Positions 27,746 through 36,836 of a stretch of DNA of 57,923 bases are shown piece by piece (position 1 is the stretch's first letter; each line of letters begins with the position of its first letter). Where the stretch lies: NCBI GenBank assembly GCA_017550965.1, contig JAFZNK010000209.1:1-57923 (forward strand). Direction: 5' to 3'. Both the position numbers and the translations under genes were made by a program. This stretch comes from Thermoguttaceae bacterium. Lineage in GTDB: Bacteria; Planctomycetota; Planctomycetia; Pirellulales; Thermoguttaceae. The notes below the pieces were generated by a model. The model was not told where the DNA came from. It saw nothing but the letters and a program-made list of their open reading frames with translations, and ran no database searches.

Positions 27746-29440
27746 TCAAACGAGTTTCATTCCTTCCTGATCGTAAACGATCATCGCGGAATCGAGCCCT
27801 TTCAACGTCGTCGAGAACGTTTTGTCGCCCAGGCGAACAGTAACTGTTTTCTTCTCGTTCTCGACGTTCCAGAGGTATACGGTTTTCGCTTCCGGATACC
27901 ACGAAAGCGTAACGGGCGTTTCCTCTTCAACGTAGGGAACGCCTTGCTTTTGGAAGTCCGAAATGAGCGTTTTGCGGAACTTGAAGAGTTCTTCAAACGT
28001 CTCGGGGACCTGAACAAACCGTCCGGAATCCGAATTGATTCGCGCGACGCATTTGGAACCTTTCGTCGCAAGTTCGCCGCGTTCCATTTCCTGCGCGCTG
28101 TAATCGCCCAGGAACGTCCAGCCGTCCTCGGGAATCTCGTCGCAGACTTCAAACGGGACGCCCAGCGCCAGGAAGAGAGAATACGCGTTGTAACCGTAGG
28201 AATAACGGTCGGCAAGTCCCCAGAAATGCTTGAACGGTCCCTGCGCTTTAATTCCAACGATCCGATTATGATAATCGCGTTCGCGCTTCATTCTCGGCGC
28301 GATCAGCCCCCAATAACTCGCGGGGATCGGGCACATGAACATCGTGTTGCGAACGTCGCTGAGCGTCGAAACCGACAATTTGGACGTATAGTTCTCCGCC
28401 GAAAGGTCCTGAATAATCGTCGTTTCGCTGAACGCGCGTCCGGCGGGAACAAAACGACGGTGAAGCAAAGAGCTAAACAGTTCGATTGTTTTGTTCTTTG
28501 TCAGATTGTACGTCGCGTCGTTAAACATCCACTCGCCGACGCGAACAAGAGCGTCTTTGTAATCGTCGAGACGAATTCCCGCCTTTTCCGACCCCATCCC
28601 CATAATCATGATTCCAAGATCAACTTCAGGAGACAAAGCCTGCGTGTCTCTAAACGTTTTCGTCATACGATCGCAGAAATAATCGAGCCACAAGCGAATA
28701 TCCTTCGTGTCGCGAGCGGCTTTAAGGTCGGCGATCAACGCGTCCCAACGCGAATCGGAGAACCCCGCTTTCTTCATGAAATCGGCGCGGCATTCGGCGC
28801 AAACGCAACCGCCGACGTTTTGCGGCTGAACGGCAAATCGGAAATCGTCGTCTAAAAAAACGTCGCATGGGCCGTATGTGTCGGCGATTTTGCGAACCGA
28901 TTTAACGCAGTCCTCCGCGCATCCTTCATGGACGGAAACGCCCCAGCCGGAAGATCCGTCGAAATGTTCGTAGGGCTTCCAGCGCGCTTCAATATCGGGC
29001 ATGCCCGTAGGATAGGAATTGGGATGGCCGACCGGCACCGTGATGAAGTGAACGTTGTATCCGAAATCCATCGCGCGACGGACGGCGTCGTCAAAAATAT
29101 CGACGTCGATAAAACGGCCGAAATGATAGGGACAAAGCCATATGTCGGTAACGCCCGCTTCCTTCCACAAAGCCGCCATCGATTCGGCGTTCATTTTAAT
29201 CGCGTCGGGGTTCGCGGGCATGGGTTTGTCGTTTTCCTGCAGTCCCTCGTTTAACAACTCGCGAACCGTTACCGACAAGTGAAATTGGCGCGTTTTGCTA
29301 TCGATCTTCTTATACTCTCCCGGTTTAACGACGGGGAGCGGAACTTCTTTGGCGTTCAACGCTCGAAAACCCGGAGCCAAAGCGACGGCTCCAAGACCGG
29401 TTCCCAAATGCGATAAAAAACTTCGTCGTGTCGTTTTCAT
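27746..29440 (-). CDS. Tat-exported TIM-barrel-like protein, putative glycosidase
   Basis: 564 residues with a Tat signal (KTTRRSFLSHLGTGLG). I do not recognise a named family. The pattern KEAGVTDIWLCPYHFGRF, VFLDDDFRF followed by GGCVCAECRADFMKKAG, and a C-terminal beta-rich part (VYLWNVENEKKTVTVRLGD) is like large putative glycoside hydrolases with a TIM barrel, a Cys pair and a beta-sandwich tail. Catalytic acids may be in LDDDFRF. AGGAG precedes the ATG. It heads a minus-strand pair with pepT. Confidence 0.7.
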   Translation of the reverse strand: MKTTRRSFLSHLGTGLGAVALAPGFRALNAKEVPLPVVKPGEYKKIDSKTRQFHLSVTVRELLNEGLQENDKPMPANPDAIKMNAESMAALWKEAGVTDIWLCPYHFGRFIDVDIFDDAVRRAMDFGYNVHFITVPVGHPNSYPTGMPDIEARWKPYEHFDGSSGWGVSVHEGCAEDCVKSVRKIADTYGPCDVFLDDDFRFAVQPQNVGGCVCAECRADFMKKAGFSDSRWDALIADLKAARDTKDIRLWLDYFCDRMTKTFRDTQALSPEVDLGIMIMGMGSEKAGIRLDDYKDALVRVGEWMFNDATYNLTKNKTIELFSSLLHRRFVPAGRAFSETTIIQDLSAENYTSKLSVSTLSDVRNTMFMCPIPASYWGLIAPRMKRERDYHNRIVGIKAQGPFKHFWGLADRYSYGYNAYSLFLALGVPFEVCDEIPEDGWTFLGDYSAQEMERGELATKGSKCVARINSDSGRFVQVPETFEELFKFRKTLISDFQKQGVPYVEEETPVTLSWYPEAKTVYLWNVENEKKTVTVRLGDKTFSTTLKGLDSAMIVYDQEGMKLV

Positions 29441-29452
29441 GAGACGTTACTC

Positions 29453-31144
29453 CTATTGTTCCGTTGTTGATTGTTCCGTGTTGGAACTGTCTTCTGACAA
29501 AACCGAAGGCTTCCAGTCTTTAGGAATATACCCCAAAAACTTGCCCGCCCATATGGCGTCGGGGGTTAGTTTTCGTTGCCACGCTTTAATACCAGGAGCC
29601 CAGCGAAAACCTCGTCCTTTGAGTTTCTGTCGCGTGGCGGCGTCGGGAACAGAGTCGAAGAAAAGCTGGAGACGATTCTCTTCCTTATTTACCTTCGCCA
29701 TGCCTCCCTCAAATTTCCAGCCGTCTCCGTAATCGGTCGCCGCCTGACGTTTGAGAAGAGCGATTCGTCCTTCGATTCGACGTATCTCCTGAGCGCCGCT
29801 CGACAAATAAAAATAACTCGGCGCGCCGCTGGAATCAACCGCGTCTTTGACAAAATCCGGACGGTCGTAGCCGTCCCAGGATCCGTTGCGTCGCAGATAC
29901 GCGTTCGCGCGCTTCATCTCTTCATGCGCTTCTTGCAGGCGAACAAGCTTTTCCTCTAATTTTTCCAGCGCGTCGGCGTCGTCGGAACTGATTCCGCCGG
30001 TTCCAGTCCCTTCGAGTTTGTTAAGGATTTCGAAAATCTTATCGCGCTCTTTATACAAAGCGCTTAAACGTTCCATTTTTTTCGCATGCTTAGCGGTGGG
30101 AAAATTGCCGGCGCCAACAATTAAAATCGACGGACAAGACGCTTCTGCGGCGTTGCGACGGTCGTACCAACTGGCCAGACGTCGTTCGAAACGATCCAAA
30201 AGCCGATCGATACGTTCGCAATATCGCGCGTCGACTCGCTTCTTTTGCCTCTCGGCGATTTCCCGAGCATGATTGACTTCGTTGCGATAGACGGCCGTTT
30301 CGCTGTTCGGAACGTACTCGTCGAAAGAAATCGCCCGCTTCGCGTTAGCGGCCTCGCGTTCGTCGACGGGATAATAGCCGTCGGGCTTCTTCTGAACGAT
30401 ATCGTCGATCGTGTCCGTATCTTCGTCCGCCTCGTCGGAAGGCTCTTCGTCCGAATGTCCGGCGTCGTCTGAATCTGACGACGTTTCTTCTTTCGCGGGA
30501 ACTTCCGCGGCTTTCTTTGGCTCCGTCGACGCGTTGGACGGATAGACGGCTTCGCGAATCGCGTCCGTCAACTCGGCGAGAAGTCGTTCCACTTCGGGAG
30601 TTGAATACGAGCCCTCGTAATCGTCAATCGCGTATACGTATTCGCACATTGCGAAGGCGACGTCGGGATTGTCGACCATTCTCGTATACAGTCGCTCTTT
30701 TTCCGTAGAGGAAAAGTTCCCGAAAAGACGTTCCACGCGCTGTTTCGTCTGAATCCAGGCGATTCGGCGAGATTCGAGAAAATTCGGACGACGAATGTTT
30801 TCATCCCCGAAACGCTCGAATTTATAGTCGCCGATCACCGCGCTTCGTTCGTTAAAACTCAGCGAACGCCACACCTCGTCAAAACGCTTGCGCGCGTATC
30901 GGCGAAACGTCTCGCTGAACTCGCCGCACTCGGACAAAACGCCTTCTAAACCGCGAATCGCATGACGAATTTCCTCCCAAAAACGTTCGCGCCCCTCCGG
31001 AGACGTCTCTTGTTCGTACCGCTCTCCCAAATTCTCGACGTTTTCGCGAAGAACGCCGATTAAATCGTCTCTAACCACTTCAAGATACGAAGCCGCGACG
31101 TCTAACGGGCAAATTCCCCTCTCGTCCGCTCTTATCGAAGACAT
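29453..31144 (-). CDS. DUF3560-like, phage/plasmid-type protein
   Basis: 563 residues from the chosen ATG at 31144. Starts further up would run into the terminator at 31240-31285; an ATG at 31165 is possible. The N-terminal half is acidic, helical and unfamiliar. The C-terminal ~250 residues follow the layout of DUF3560-type proteins common in phages and plasmids: SILIVGAGNFPTAKHAKKME, a coiled coil (SDDADALEKLEEKLVRLQE), IRRIEGRIALLKRQA, and a closing domain ENRLQLFFDSVPDAATR then KGRGFRWAPGIKAWQRKL. Its role on mobile elements is unknown. Here it is on its own, with host-like base composition, so it is either an old acquisition or a domesticated gene. Confidence 0.68.
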   Translation of the reverse strand: MSSIRADERGICPLDVAASYLEVVRDDLIGVLRENVENLGERYEQETSPEGRERFWEEIRHAIRGLEGVLSECGEFSETFRRYARKRFDEVWRSLSFNERSAVIGDYKFERFGDENIRRPNFLESRRIAWIQTKQRVERLFGNFSSTEKERLYTRMVDNPDVAFAMCEYVYAIDDYEGSYSTPEVERLLAELTDAIREAVYPSNASTEPKKAAEVPAKEETSSDSDDAGHSDEEPSDEADEDTDTIDDIVQKKPDGYYPVDEREAANAKRAISFDEYVPNSETAVYRNEVNHAREIAERQKKRVDARYCERIDRLLDRFERRLASWYDRRNAAEASCPSILIVGAGNFPTAKHAKKMERLSALYKERDKIFEILNKLEGTGTGGISSDDADALEKLEEKLVRLQEAHEEMKRANAYLRRNGSWDGYDRPDFVKDAVDSSGAPSYFYLSSGAQEIRRIEGRIALLKRQAATDYGDGWKFEGGMAKVNKEENRLQLFFDSVPDAATRQKLKGRGFRWAPGIKAWQRKLTPDAIWAGKFLGYIPKDWKPSVLSEDSSNTEQSTTEQ

Positions 31145-31239
31145 TGTGACACAGTACTCCGCCATATGAGGAAAAAACAAAACGCGCTCGAAGCGCGACG
31201 CAAAAATTGTCGCACAATCAAGCGCGTTTTTCAACCCCC

Positions 31240-31285
31240 AAAAAGAAAAAGAACCGACCGCGTCCCCAACAAACGCGATCGGTTC
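31240..31285 (-). terminator. Intrinsic terminator of the DUF11 lipoprotein gene
   Basis: GAACCGACCGCG and CGCGATCGGTTC form a 12-bp stem with one mismatch (C opposite A) around an 11-nt loop. The minus strand then reads TTTTTCTTTTTG. It lies about 70 bp after the stop at 31355. Confidence 0.88.
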
Positions 31286-31354
31286 CCAAGACGCTTGAAA
31301 AGGCGTCAATTCATATCGGCAAGCGTTCCAAAGGAATATGCCTCGTCAATAAGA

Positions 31355-33355
31355 TCATTGAACTTTGCAAATGAAACGAACGACGCCAAACTCTTTCGGT
31401 TGAAGCGGTTCGGTAATTTCCCATCGGAGGATCAACGATCCGCTCTCGCTCAGGTCCGCGAGGAATTCTGCGGGAACGGAAGATTTCGCCGTGCCGTCGA
31501 CGTAACGCAGACGCGTGGAAAGATTATCGAGGATCGTAACGTTTCCAATCGGTTCGTCGCCAATATTTTCAAAACGCAGCGTAAATTCGACGAATTCGCC
31601 GGGACGCGCAGCGTCTTTATTGGCGATTTTGACGACGCGAAGTTTCGACGTCACGGTGCCGTCTTTAATGGCGTAGACAGTCGCGGGACCGTCCACGTAA
31701 ACGTTCGAAAACACGTTCGTTTGATCGGTGGCTACGGCTAACCCCTGTCTGCCGCTCCAGCCTTGCGCGGCGATCGCGCCGTCCATAATCAACGCGGAAT
31801 CTTCGGCTCCAAGGCTGTCGATCGAATCCGACGTCAGCATTTGGTGCATGCGAAGCAGACCGTCGGCTTCAATGACGCCGATTCTTCCAATAGCGGTCGT
31901 GGGAGCGAGCGCAGACTCGGCTCCGGCGACTTCTTGCGAACCGGACGCGGAAAGGAGTTTTTCCTCTTGCGAACGAACGTCGATTTTAACGGAATCGGTC
32001 TGCTCGACGACGCCCTCGACGTTGATCGCCGTATTGACGCTCTCGCGATGATCTCCTTCAATCGGCGTGACAATCTGGCGCACGGCCCCAAAACGAGGGC
32101 TGTATAAGAAAACGCGATTCGAGGGTTCGGTTAAAACGCGCCCGTCGACCGTGTCAAAGTGAGCGGCGGCGTCTTCCGGATCGAGATTCTCAATAAGCCA
32201 GTCGTCGTGAGCGACGACTTTTCCTTTGGAATCCCCGCCGTCGACGACGTATTCGTCGTAAGATTCGCGAGGCGCGTTCGTGTTCGCGGGAGCGGACGGA
32301 TTAGGCGTGGCGCGACGAACGTCGGCGTAAGGCGCGGCGATCGAAGGATCGACGACGTTAGGTTTTACGGAGACTCCGCCGGGACGAGACTCGTCGAGCG
32401 TTACGGAAGCGCGCGCGGCGACTCTGGATTTAACGTTTTCTTTCTTTATCTCGACGCCGCTTTTTTCAGCAACGGGCTCTTGACCGCGAACGATCCAAAC
32501 TTTCTCTCCTAACGAGTCCAGAGAATCGCGTTCAACCGAAGCGCCCTGATAGTTCGAAGGCGTGTACGCCGGCGTAGTTTGCGCGGGAACTTGTTGAACC
32601 GGAACCTGCTGAACGGGAGCTTGCTGCGCGGAATACGCCGGCAGAGCCGCCTGCTGCGGCGCCGCGTAAGTCTGAGCGACTTGTTGTTGAGCCGCGTAGG
32701 ACGGAACGGCTTGTTGCGGAACGGCGTAAGACTGAACGGCCTGTTGCGCGACGTACTGCTGCTGTTGCGCCGCGTAGGGTTGAGCGGCGTACGCGGGCTG
32801 TTGAGGACCGTAAACGGGTTGCTGTTCAACGACGACTTGAGGCGTTTCTGGTGCTTGCGGCGCGGAATACGCAACCTGAGACGAGTACGTCTCTTGCGTA
32901 GGAGCGGACGTATAACTCGGCGCCTGAGGGGGCAACGGATAAGGATTTACGGAATTCAAAGCCATGTTTGTGCGTTGACGGCTCGATTCGGCGCGAATTT
33001 CTTCCAATGATTTCGCCCCGTGAGGGACGGTCGCCCAATGAGGGGGCATCGTCGTCGAACCGGAATGCTTGGCAATTGATTTACCCATCCCCGAGGGATC
33101 GTTTTGCTCGCGCCAATCGCCGGAATAAACGTCGCGATAATACGCTTCTTCTTCGGGCGTGTTCGGGTCAAATTGGGAATAGGGGTTGCTATTCGACGCG
33201 GATCTGGAAAAACCCGACTTCGAAGACTGGCAGGAACAAAATACAATCGGACAAACGGCGAGCAAGAGAACGGTCGTTTTCAATAAGCGATTCGATCGTC
33301 CGTCATTTTGCGGCGCGCGTTCGAAGGAAGTCGTATAAGCGTTGGGAGACTTCAT
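31355..33355 (-). CDS. DUF11 lipoprotein with Gln/Ala-rich repeats
   Basis: 666 residues from the ATG at 33355 (AAAGGACG upstream). The longer frame from 33481 has no signal. The N-terminus ends VCPIVFCSC, a lipobox-like sequence. Residues ~150-290 are a low-complexity stretch built from Gln, Ala, Pro, Tyr and Val with short repeats (VPVQQVPAQ, SYAVPQQAV, QTYAAPQQA). The C-terminus (about 560-666) is a DUF11 repeat: RVVKIANKDAARPGEFVEFT, RFENIGDEPIGNVTILDNL and RWEITEPLQP. DUF11 is a beta-sandwich found in cell-surface proteins of the chlamydia/planctomycete group. Probably an envelope protein with a flexible stalk. Confidence 0.82.
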   Translation of the reverse strand: MKSPNAYTTSFERAPQNDGRSNRLLKTTVLLLAVCPIVFCSCQSSKSGFSRSASNSNPYSQFDPNTPEEEAYYRDVYSGDWREQNDPSGMGKSIAKHSGSTTMPPHWATVPHGAKSLEEIRAESSRQRTNMALNSVNPYPLPPQAPSYTSAPTQETYSSQVAYSAPQAPETPQVVVEQQPVYGPQQPAYAAQPYAAQQQQYVAQQAVQSYAVPQQAVPSYAAQQQVAQTYAAPQQAALPAYSAQQAPVQQVPVQQVPAQTTPAYTPSNYQGASVERDSLDSLGEKVWIVRGQEPVAEKSGVEIKKENVKSRVAARASVTLDESRPGGVSVKPNVVDPSIAAPYADVRRATPNPSAPANTNAPRESYDEYVVDGGDSKGKVVAHDDWLIENLDPEDAAAHFDTVDGRVLTEPSNRVFLYSPRFGAVRQIVTPIEGDHRESVNTAINVEGVVEQTDSVKIDVRSQEEKLLSASGSQEVAGAESALAPTTAIGRIGVIEADGLLRMHQMLTSDSIDSLGAEDSALIMDGAIAAQGWSGRQGLAVATDQTNVFSNVYVDGPATVYAIKDGTVTSKLRVVKIANKDAARPGEFVEFTLRFENIGDEPIGNVTILDNLSTRLRYVDGTAKSSVPAEFLADLSESGSLILRWEITEPLQPKEFGVVRFICKVQ

Positions 33356-33555
33356 CTCGTGGCGTCCTTTCAAAACGACGCAATTGCGTCTGATGAACAT
33401 TATTGATTCTACGACTCTACGCGAGCCAAGAACGAATACACATACGTACGCTCTACGCATACTATCGTCGTTATCGGACAAAGCGGCCCAAGACTTTCGT
33501 TATATTTATAAAATTCACGAAATTCCATATATTCAATATTATCGTTAAAAATTAT

Positions 33556-34248
33556 CTAAATTAGCATTTCAAAAGAACTCGTCAGAAACGAGATTGTCGC
33601 GTACGACGCCTCTTTGAGGACGTCAAGTTTGACCAACCCCAGATAGACAAAACGTAGCGCGAGGCAAAATAGCGCGCAACCAAGAATTCTGTTAATGACG
33701 ACAAGAGCCTTGGGGTTAAAGACCTGTTTTAAAGCGCCGACCGCCAAAACCGTTGCAAGATTGCAACTCACTATTGTGACAAAAAAGACCAGCAGATAGA
33801 AACCGGCAAGCGCCGCCCCGCCTTTCTCCCAAAAGTTTCGGATTATTAAACTGTTGACCGTAAAGGAATAGATCCAAAGATTAGGATTCGTGATATTGAC
33901 GCACCAAATTTGAAATAAAGAACGGCGAGGCTTCCTATGCAGTTCAAAATCTTCAGCCGTGGCTTTCAACTCGCCCCACGCTAGCCAACTCAACATCGCC
34001 GCGCCCCCAAAAGCGATCAACGCGATCGCCCAGTCGGGAGCGATCATGACGAGGGACAAAGCGAGCGTCAGCGCGATTGGATCGGACATGACGGGCGCGA
34101 AAGCCGCGCGCCAACTCGAACGAACTCCGTTAGACAACGTTTCCGATATCAGAAGCGTCTGCAAGGGACCGGGTGAAACCGATCCCTGAAACCCGATTCC
34201 GGAACCGAGAGCCGCCGCCGCTAAAAACAATCCTGTCGTTTCAGTCAT
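33556..34248 (-). CDS. LysE/RhtB-family exporter
   Basis: A 230-residue inner-membrane protein with about six hydrophobic segments and the LysE/RhtB pattern: GFQGSVSPGPLQTLLISETLSNG, a second segment with MLSWLAWGELKA, and KPRRSLFQIWCVNITNPNLWIYSF. The family exports amino acids and related solutes; substrate not known. The neighbours give no hint of a regulator. Confidence 0.87.
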   Translation of the reverse strand: MTETTGLFLAAAALGSGIGFQGSVSPGPLQTLLISETLSNGVRSSWRAAFAPVMSDPIALTLALSLVMIAPDWAIALIAFGGAAMLSWLAWGELKATAEDFELHRKPRRSLFQIWCVNITNPNLWIYSFTVNSLIIRNFWEKGGAALAGFYLLVFFVTIVSCNLATVLAVGALKQVFNPKALVVINRILGCALFCLALRFVYLGLVKLDVLKEASYATISFLTSSFEMLI

Positions 34249-34355
34249 TTTAAGAAACCTTTAAGAAAAACGTTGTTGATGACGTCGGTTGACGACGTCG
34301 CAAGATTATAGCGCCGGAAACGCAAAAAATAAGGGGGAAAAGAACGTCAAAATTT

Positions 34356-34384
34356 TTGCAATTTGAGATTGTCTGCGATATACT
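34356..34384 (+). promoter_or_regulatory. Sigma70-type promoter for the GH101/GH129-like gene
   Basis: TTGCAA (34356-34361), a 17-bp spacer and TATACT (34379-34384). Expected start near 34391, about 36 bp before the ATG, which also has AGGAG. Confidence 0.68.
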
Positions 34385-34426
34385 CGTCCGTAAATACGTA
34401 ACGACGAATGTCGCAGGAGAATAATC

Positions 34427-36832
34427 ATGAGAAATTTTTTCAAAATAACGACCGCGTTGACGGTCGCCGTATCGACGTTTTTCGCCGTCTCGTCCGCCTA
34501 TTGCGCCGACGACGCGTGGACTCTTCCTGAAAATCCGCCCTCCTGGGCGCGCAACGACCAGGGCTTCGCCGTCTCCGAGGAAACAATCGACGGAAAAACG
34601 GCGACGCGCGTCGTTCATAAAACCCCGACCGACTGGGCGGTTCGAATCCCTGGAATCATTCAGGTCAAACCGGGCGACTTGTTCGAATTGACGTGTCAAA
34701 TTAAAAACGTCGGATCTTCCTCATGCCAGACGGGCGTTATTCTTTACGACGAACGCGGCGACTCGCTCGATTGGTCTTACGGAGGTTCCGAAATTCATGT
34801 CGGAAGCGACTGGCAAACGGTTTCGTCCAAATTTATCGTTCCCAACGGAGTCGTCAAAATTGAAGCGAGAATTATTGGGCAAGGCGAAACGGACGTTTAC
34901 GTCGATTCTTATGAAATCAAAAAGGCGGGCAAACTCGAACTTAGCTCGATCAAAGGAACCCGCAACGTTAAAAACGAATACTTAAGCGTAGATTTTCACC
35001 TGGAAGACGCGTCTTTTTCAATACGCGATCTTCGTACCGGTCGAGTTTGGAATCAATACGTCGCGAAAAAATTACAGTTTGTGAGAAACGCCGAACCGAT
35101 CGAACGCGGCGTAAAATTCAATCTTCTCGACGCGCAAACTCTGGTCGAATACGAAGCGGCGATCCGCCTTGAATCCGACGCGCCGGAGCTTGTCGCAACA
35201 TTAAGCGCGGCGCCGGAAACGCCTCATCTGTCGGCGTTCGATTATCCCTACCCGTTTCAATCCAAATCGACCGACCGCGTTATTTTACCCCTTAACGAAG
35301 GAATCTCCTTCCCCGCGACGGAAGACGCAAACCACGCGAGCGCGTTGTATACGTTCGGCGGACACGGACTGTGCATGGCGTTTTGGGCGATCGTCGACGA
35401 CGTCCTTGACGCTTCTCAAAGTTCGGGGCTAATGGGAATTATAGAAACTCCGGACGACGCCGTCGTTCTCACCATGCTTAAAGACGTCGACCCGTCGGAT
35501 AAAGAAGCGGCTGTGAAAGACGTAAAAACCTTGTCGATCGGCAGTCGTTGGCACGGTTCGATGAAAAAATTCGGATACGACCGAGTCTTGCGTATCGTCG
35601 CGATCGACCGGGGCGGATACGTGGCCGCGTGCAAACGCTATCGAGAGTACGCGAAAAAAATCGGACTCTACGTTACGTTTGACGAAAAAGTTAAACGTAA
35701 CCCGAATTTGGCGCAGGGAATCGACCTCCTCGTCGGCGCGGCCAATATCTGGTGTTGGAACGGAAGAGGCCCGGATATCGTTCCTAAACTTCAGGAAGCG
35801 GGGTTCGATCATATTTTGTGGAGCGGCGGAGGCAGTCCGGAAGATTTAGAGAAACTTAATAGTCAAAAGGGCGTGTTGACAAGCAGATACGATATCTATC
35901 AGGATATCATGGATCCCGCCAGGTACGACGAACTTCCCGGAGTTCATTCCGACTGGATTCCGGAAGCGTGGCCGCAAGATCTCGCCTGGGACTCTCCGGA
36001 CGGACACTGGACGAGAGGTTGGGAAGTCGACGCCAAGGATCCGTCCAAGCCGCGAATTCCCTGCGGCGTGCTTTGCGATTCCAAAGCGGTTCAATACGCC
36101 GAAGCTCGTATTGGAGAAGAACTTAAAAAATCCAAATATCGTGCGAGATTCCTCGACACGACCGTCGCGTCGCCGTGGCGCGAGTGCTGGAACCCCGACC
36201 ATCCTATGACGCGAACAGAGGACAAAATTGCCAGAATGGAGCTTCTGGGACTTATGGGAAAACGTTTTAATCTCGTTTGCGGAAGCGAAACGGGCATTGA
36301 CGCGTCGGTCCCCTACTGCGATTTCTACGAAGGCATGACCAGTTTAGGCCCGTATCGGTGTCCGGAATCGGGTCGCTATCTGACCAAAATTTGGGACGAA
36401 GTTCCGGAAAACGTTGAAAAATACCAATTTGGAGAAAGCTACCGTTTACCGCTCTTCGAGTTGGTCTATCACGGTTGCGTCGTTTCCTACTGGTATTGGG
36501 GCGATCACAACAACAAGTTTCCTAAGCTATGGCATAAAAGAGACTTATTCAACGCTCTTTACGGAACGCCTCCGATGTACGGCTTCTTAAAAGATTTCTT
36601 TGACGAGAATCGCGAACGGTTTGTGGAGAGTTATAAAATCGCCGAACCGGTTTCCCGGCTAACGGGCCGAGTCGCCATGGAGGATCATCAGATTCTCACG
36701 GAAGATCGAACCGTACAAAAAACCGTCTTCGCCAACGGAGTCGAGGTGATCGTCAACTTCGGGAAAAAAGAGTTCCGAGGCGACGACGGAACGGTCGTCG
36801 CGCCGGAATCGTCGTTGATCATTCAGAAGTGA
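34427..36832 (+). CDS. Secreted GH101/GH129-like putative glycosidase
   Basis: 801 residues with a signal peptide (1-26, cut after AYCA). A carbohydrate-binding-like jelly roll lies at about 35-165 (VKPGDLFELTCQIKNVG, ETDVYVDSYEIKKAG). A beta-sandwich (about 170-400) is followed by a barrel with LDTTVASPWRECWNPDHPMTRTED cut around the Asp, and NLVCGSETGID. That order recalls GH101, GH129 and DUF5696 enzymes that act on mucin-type alpha-GalNAc, with Asp and Glu catalytic residues. Assignment is from motif memory only. AGGAG precedes the ATG and the promoter is at 34356-34384. Confidence 0.68.
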   Translation: MRNFFKITTALTVAVSTFFAVSSAYCADDAWTLPENPPSWARNDQGFAVSEETIDGKTATRVVHKTPTDWAVRIPGIIQVKPGDLFELTCQIKNVGSSSCQTGVILYDERGDSLDWSYGGSEIHVGSDWQTVSSKFIVPNGVVKIEARIIGQGETDVYVDSYEIKKAGKLELSSIKGTRNVKNEYLSVDFHLEDASFSIRDLRTGRVWNQYVAKKLQFVRNAEPIERGVKFNLLDAQTLVEYEAAIRLESDAPELVATLSAAPETPHLSAFDYPYPFQSKSTDRVILPLNEGISFPATEDANHASALYTFGGHGLCMAFWAIVDDVLDASQSSGLMGIIETPDDAVVLTMLKDVDPSDKEAAVKDVKTLSIGSRWHGSMKKFGYDRVLRIVAIDRGGYVAACKRYREYAKKIGLYVTFDEKVKRNPNLAQGIDLLVGAANIWCWNGRGPDIVPKLQEAGFDHILWSGGGSPEDLEKLNSQKGVLTSRYDIYQDIMDPARYDELPGVHSDWIPEAWPQDLAWDSPDGHWTRGWEVDAKDPSKPRIPCGVLCDSKAVQYAEARIGEELKKSKYRARFLDTTVASPWRECWNPDHPMTRTEDKIARMELLGLMGKRFNLVCGSETGIDASVPYCDFYEGMTSLGPYRCPESGRYLTKIWDEVPENVEKYQFGESYRLPLFELVYHGCVVSYWYWGDHNNKFPKLWHKRDLFNALYGTPPMYGFLKDFFDENRERFVESYKIAEPVSRLTGRVAMEDHQILTEDRTVQKTVFANGVEVIVNFGKKEFRGDDGTVVAPESSLIIQK

Positions 36833-36836
36833 CGAG

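Noticed and set aside
31145..31309. Longer start for the DUF3560-like gene at 31309
   Set aside because: It would translate through the terminator hairpin of the upstream gene and add no recognisable sequence.
32500..32900. Possible CRISPR or tandem DNA repeat in the Gln-rich region
   Set aside because: The repeats are short, irregular and in frame with the DUF11 lipoprotein; no spacer pattern.
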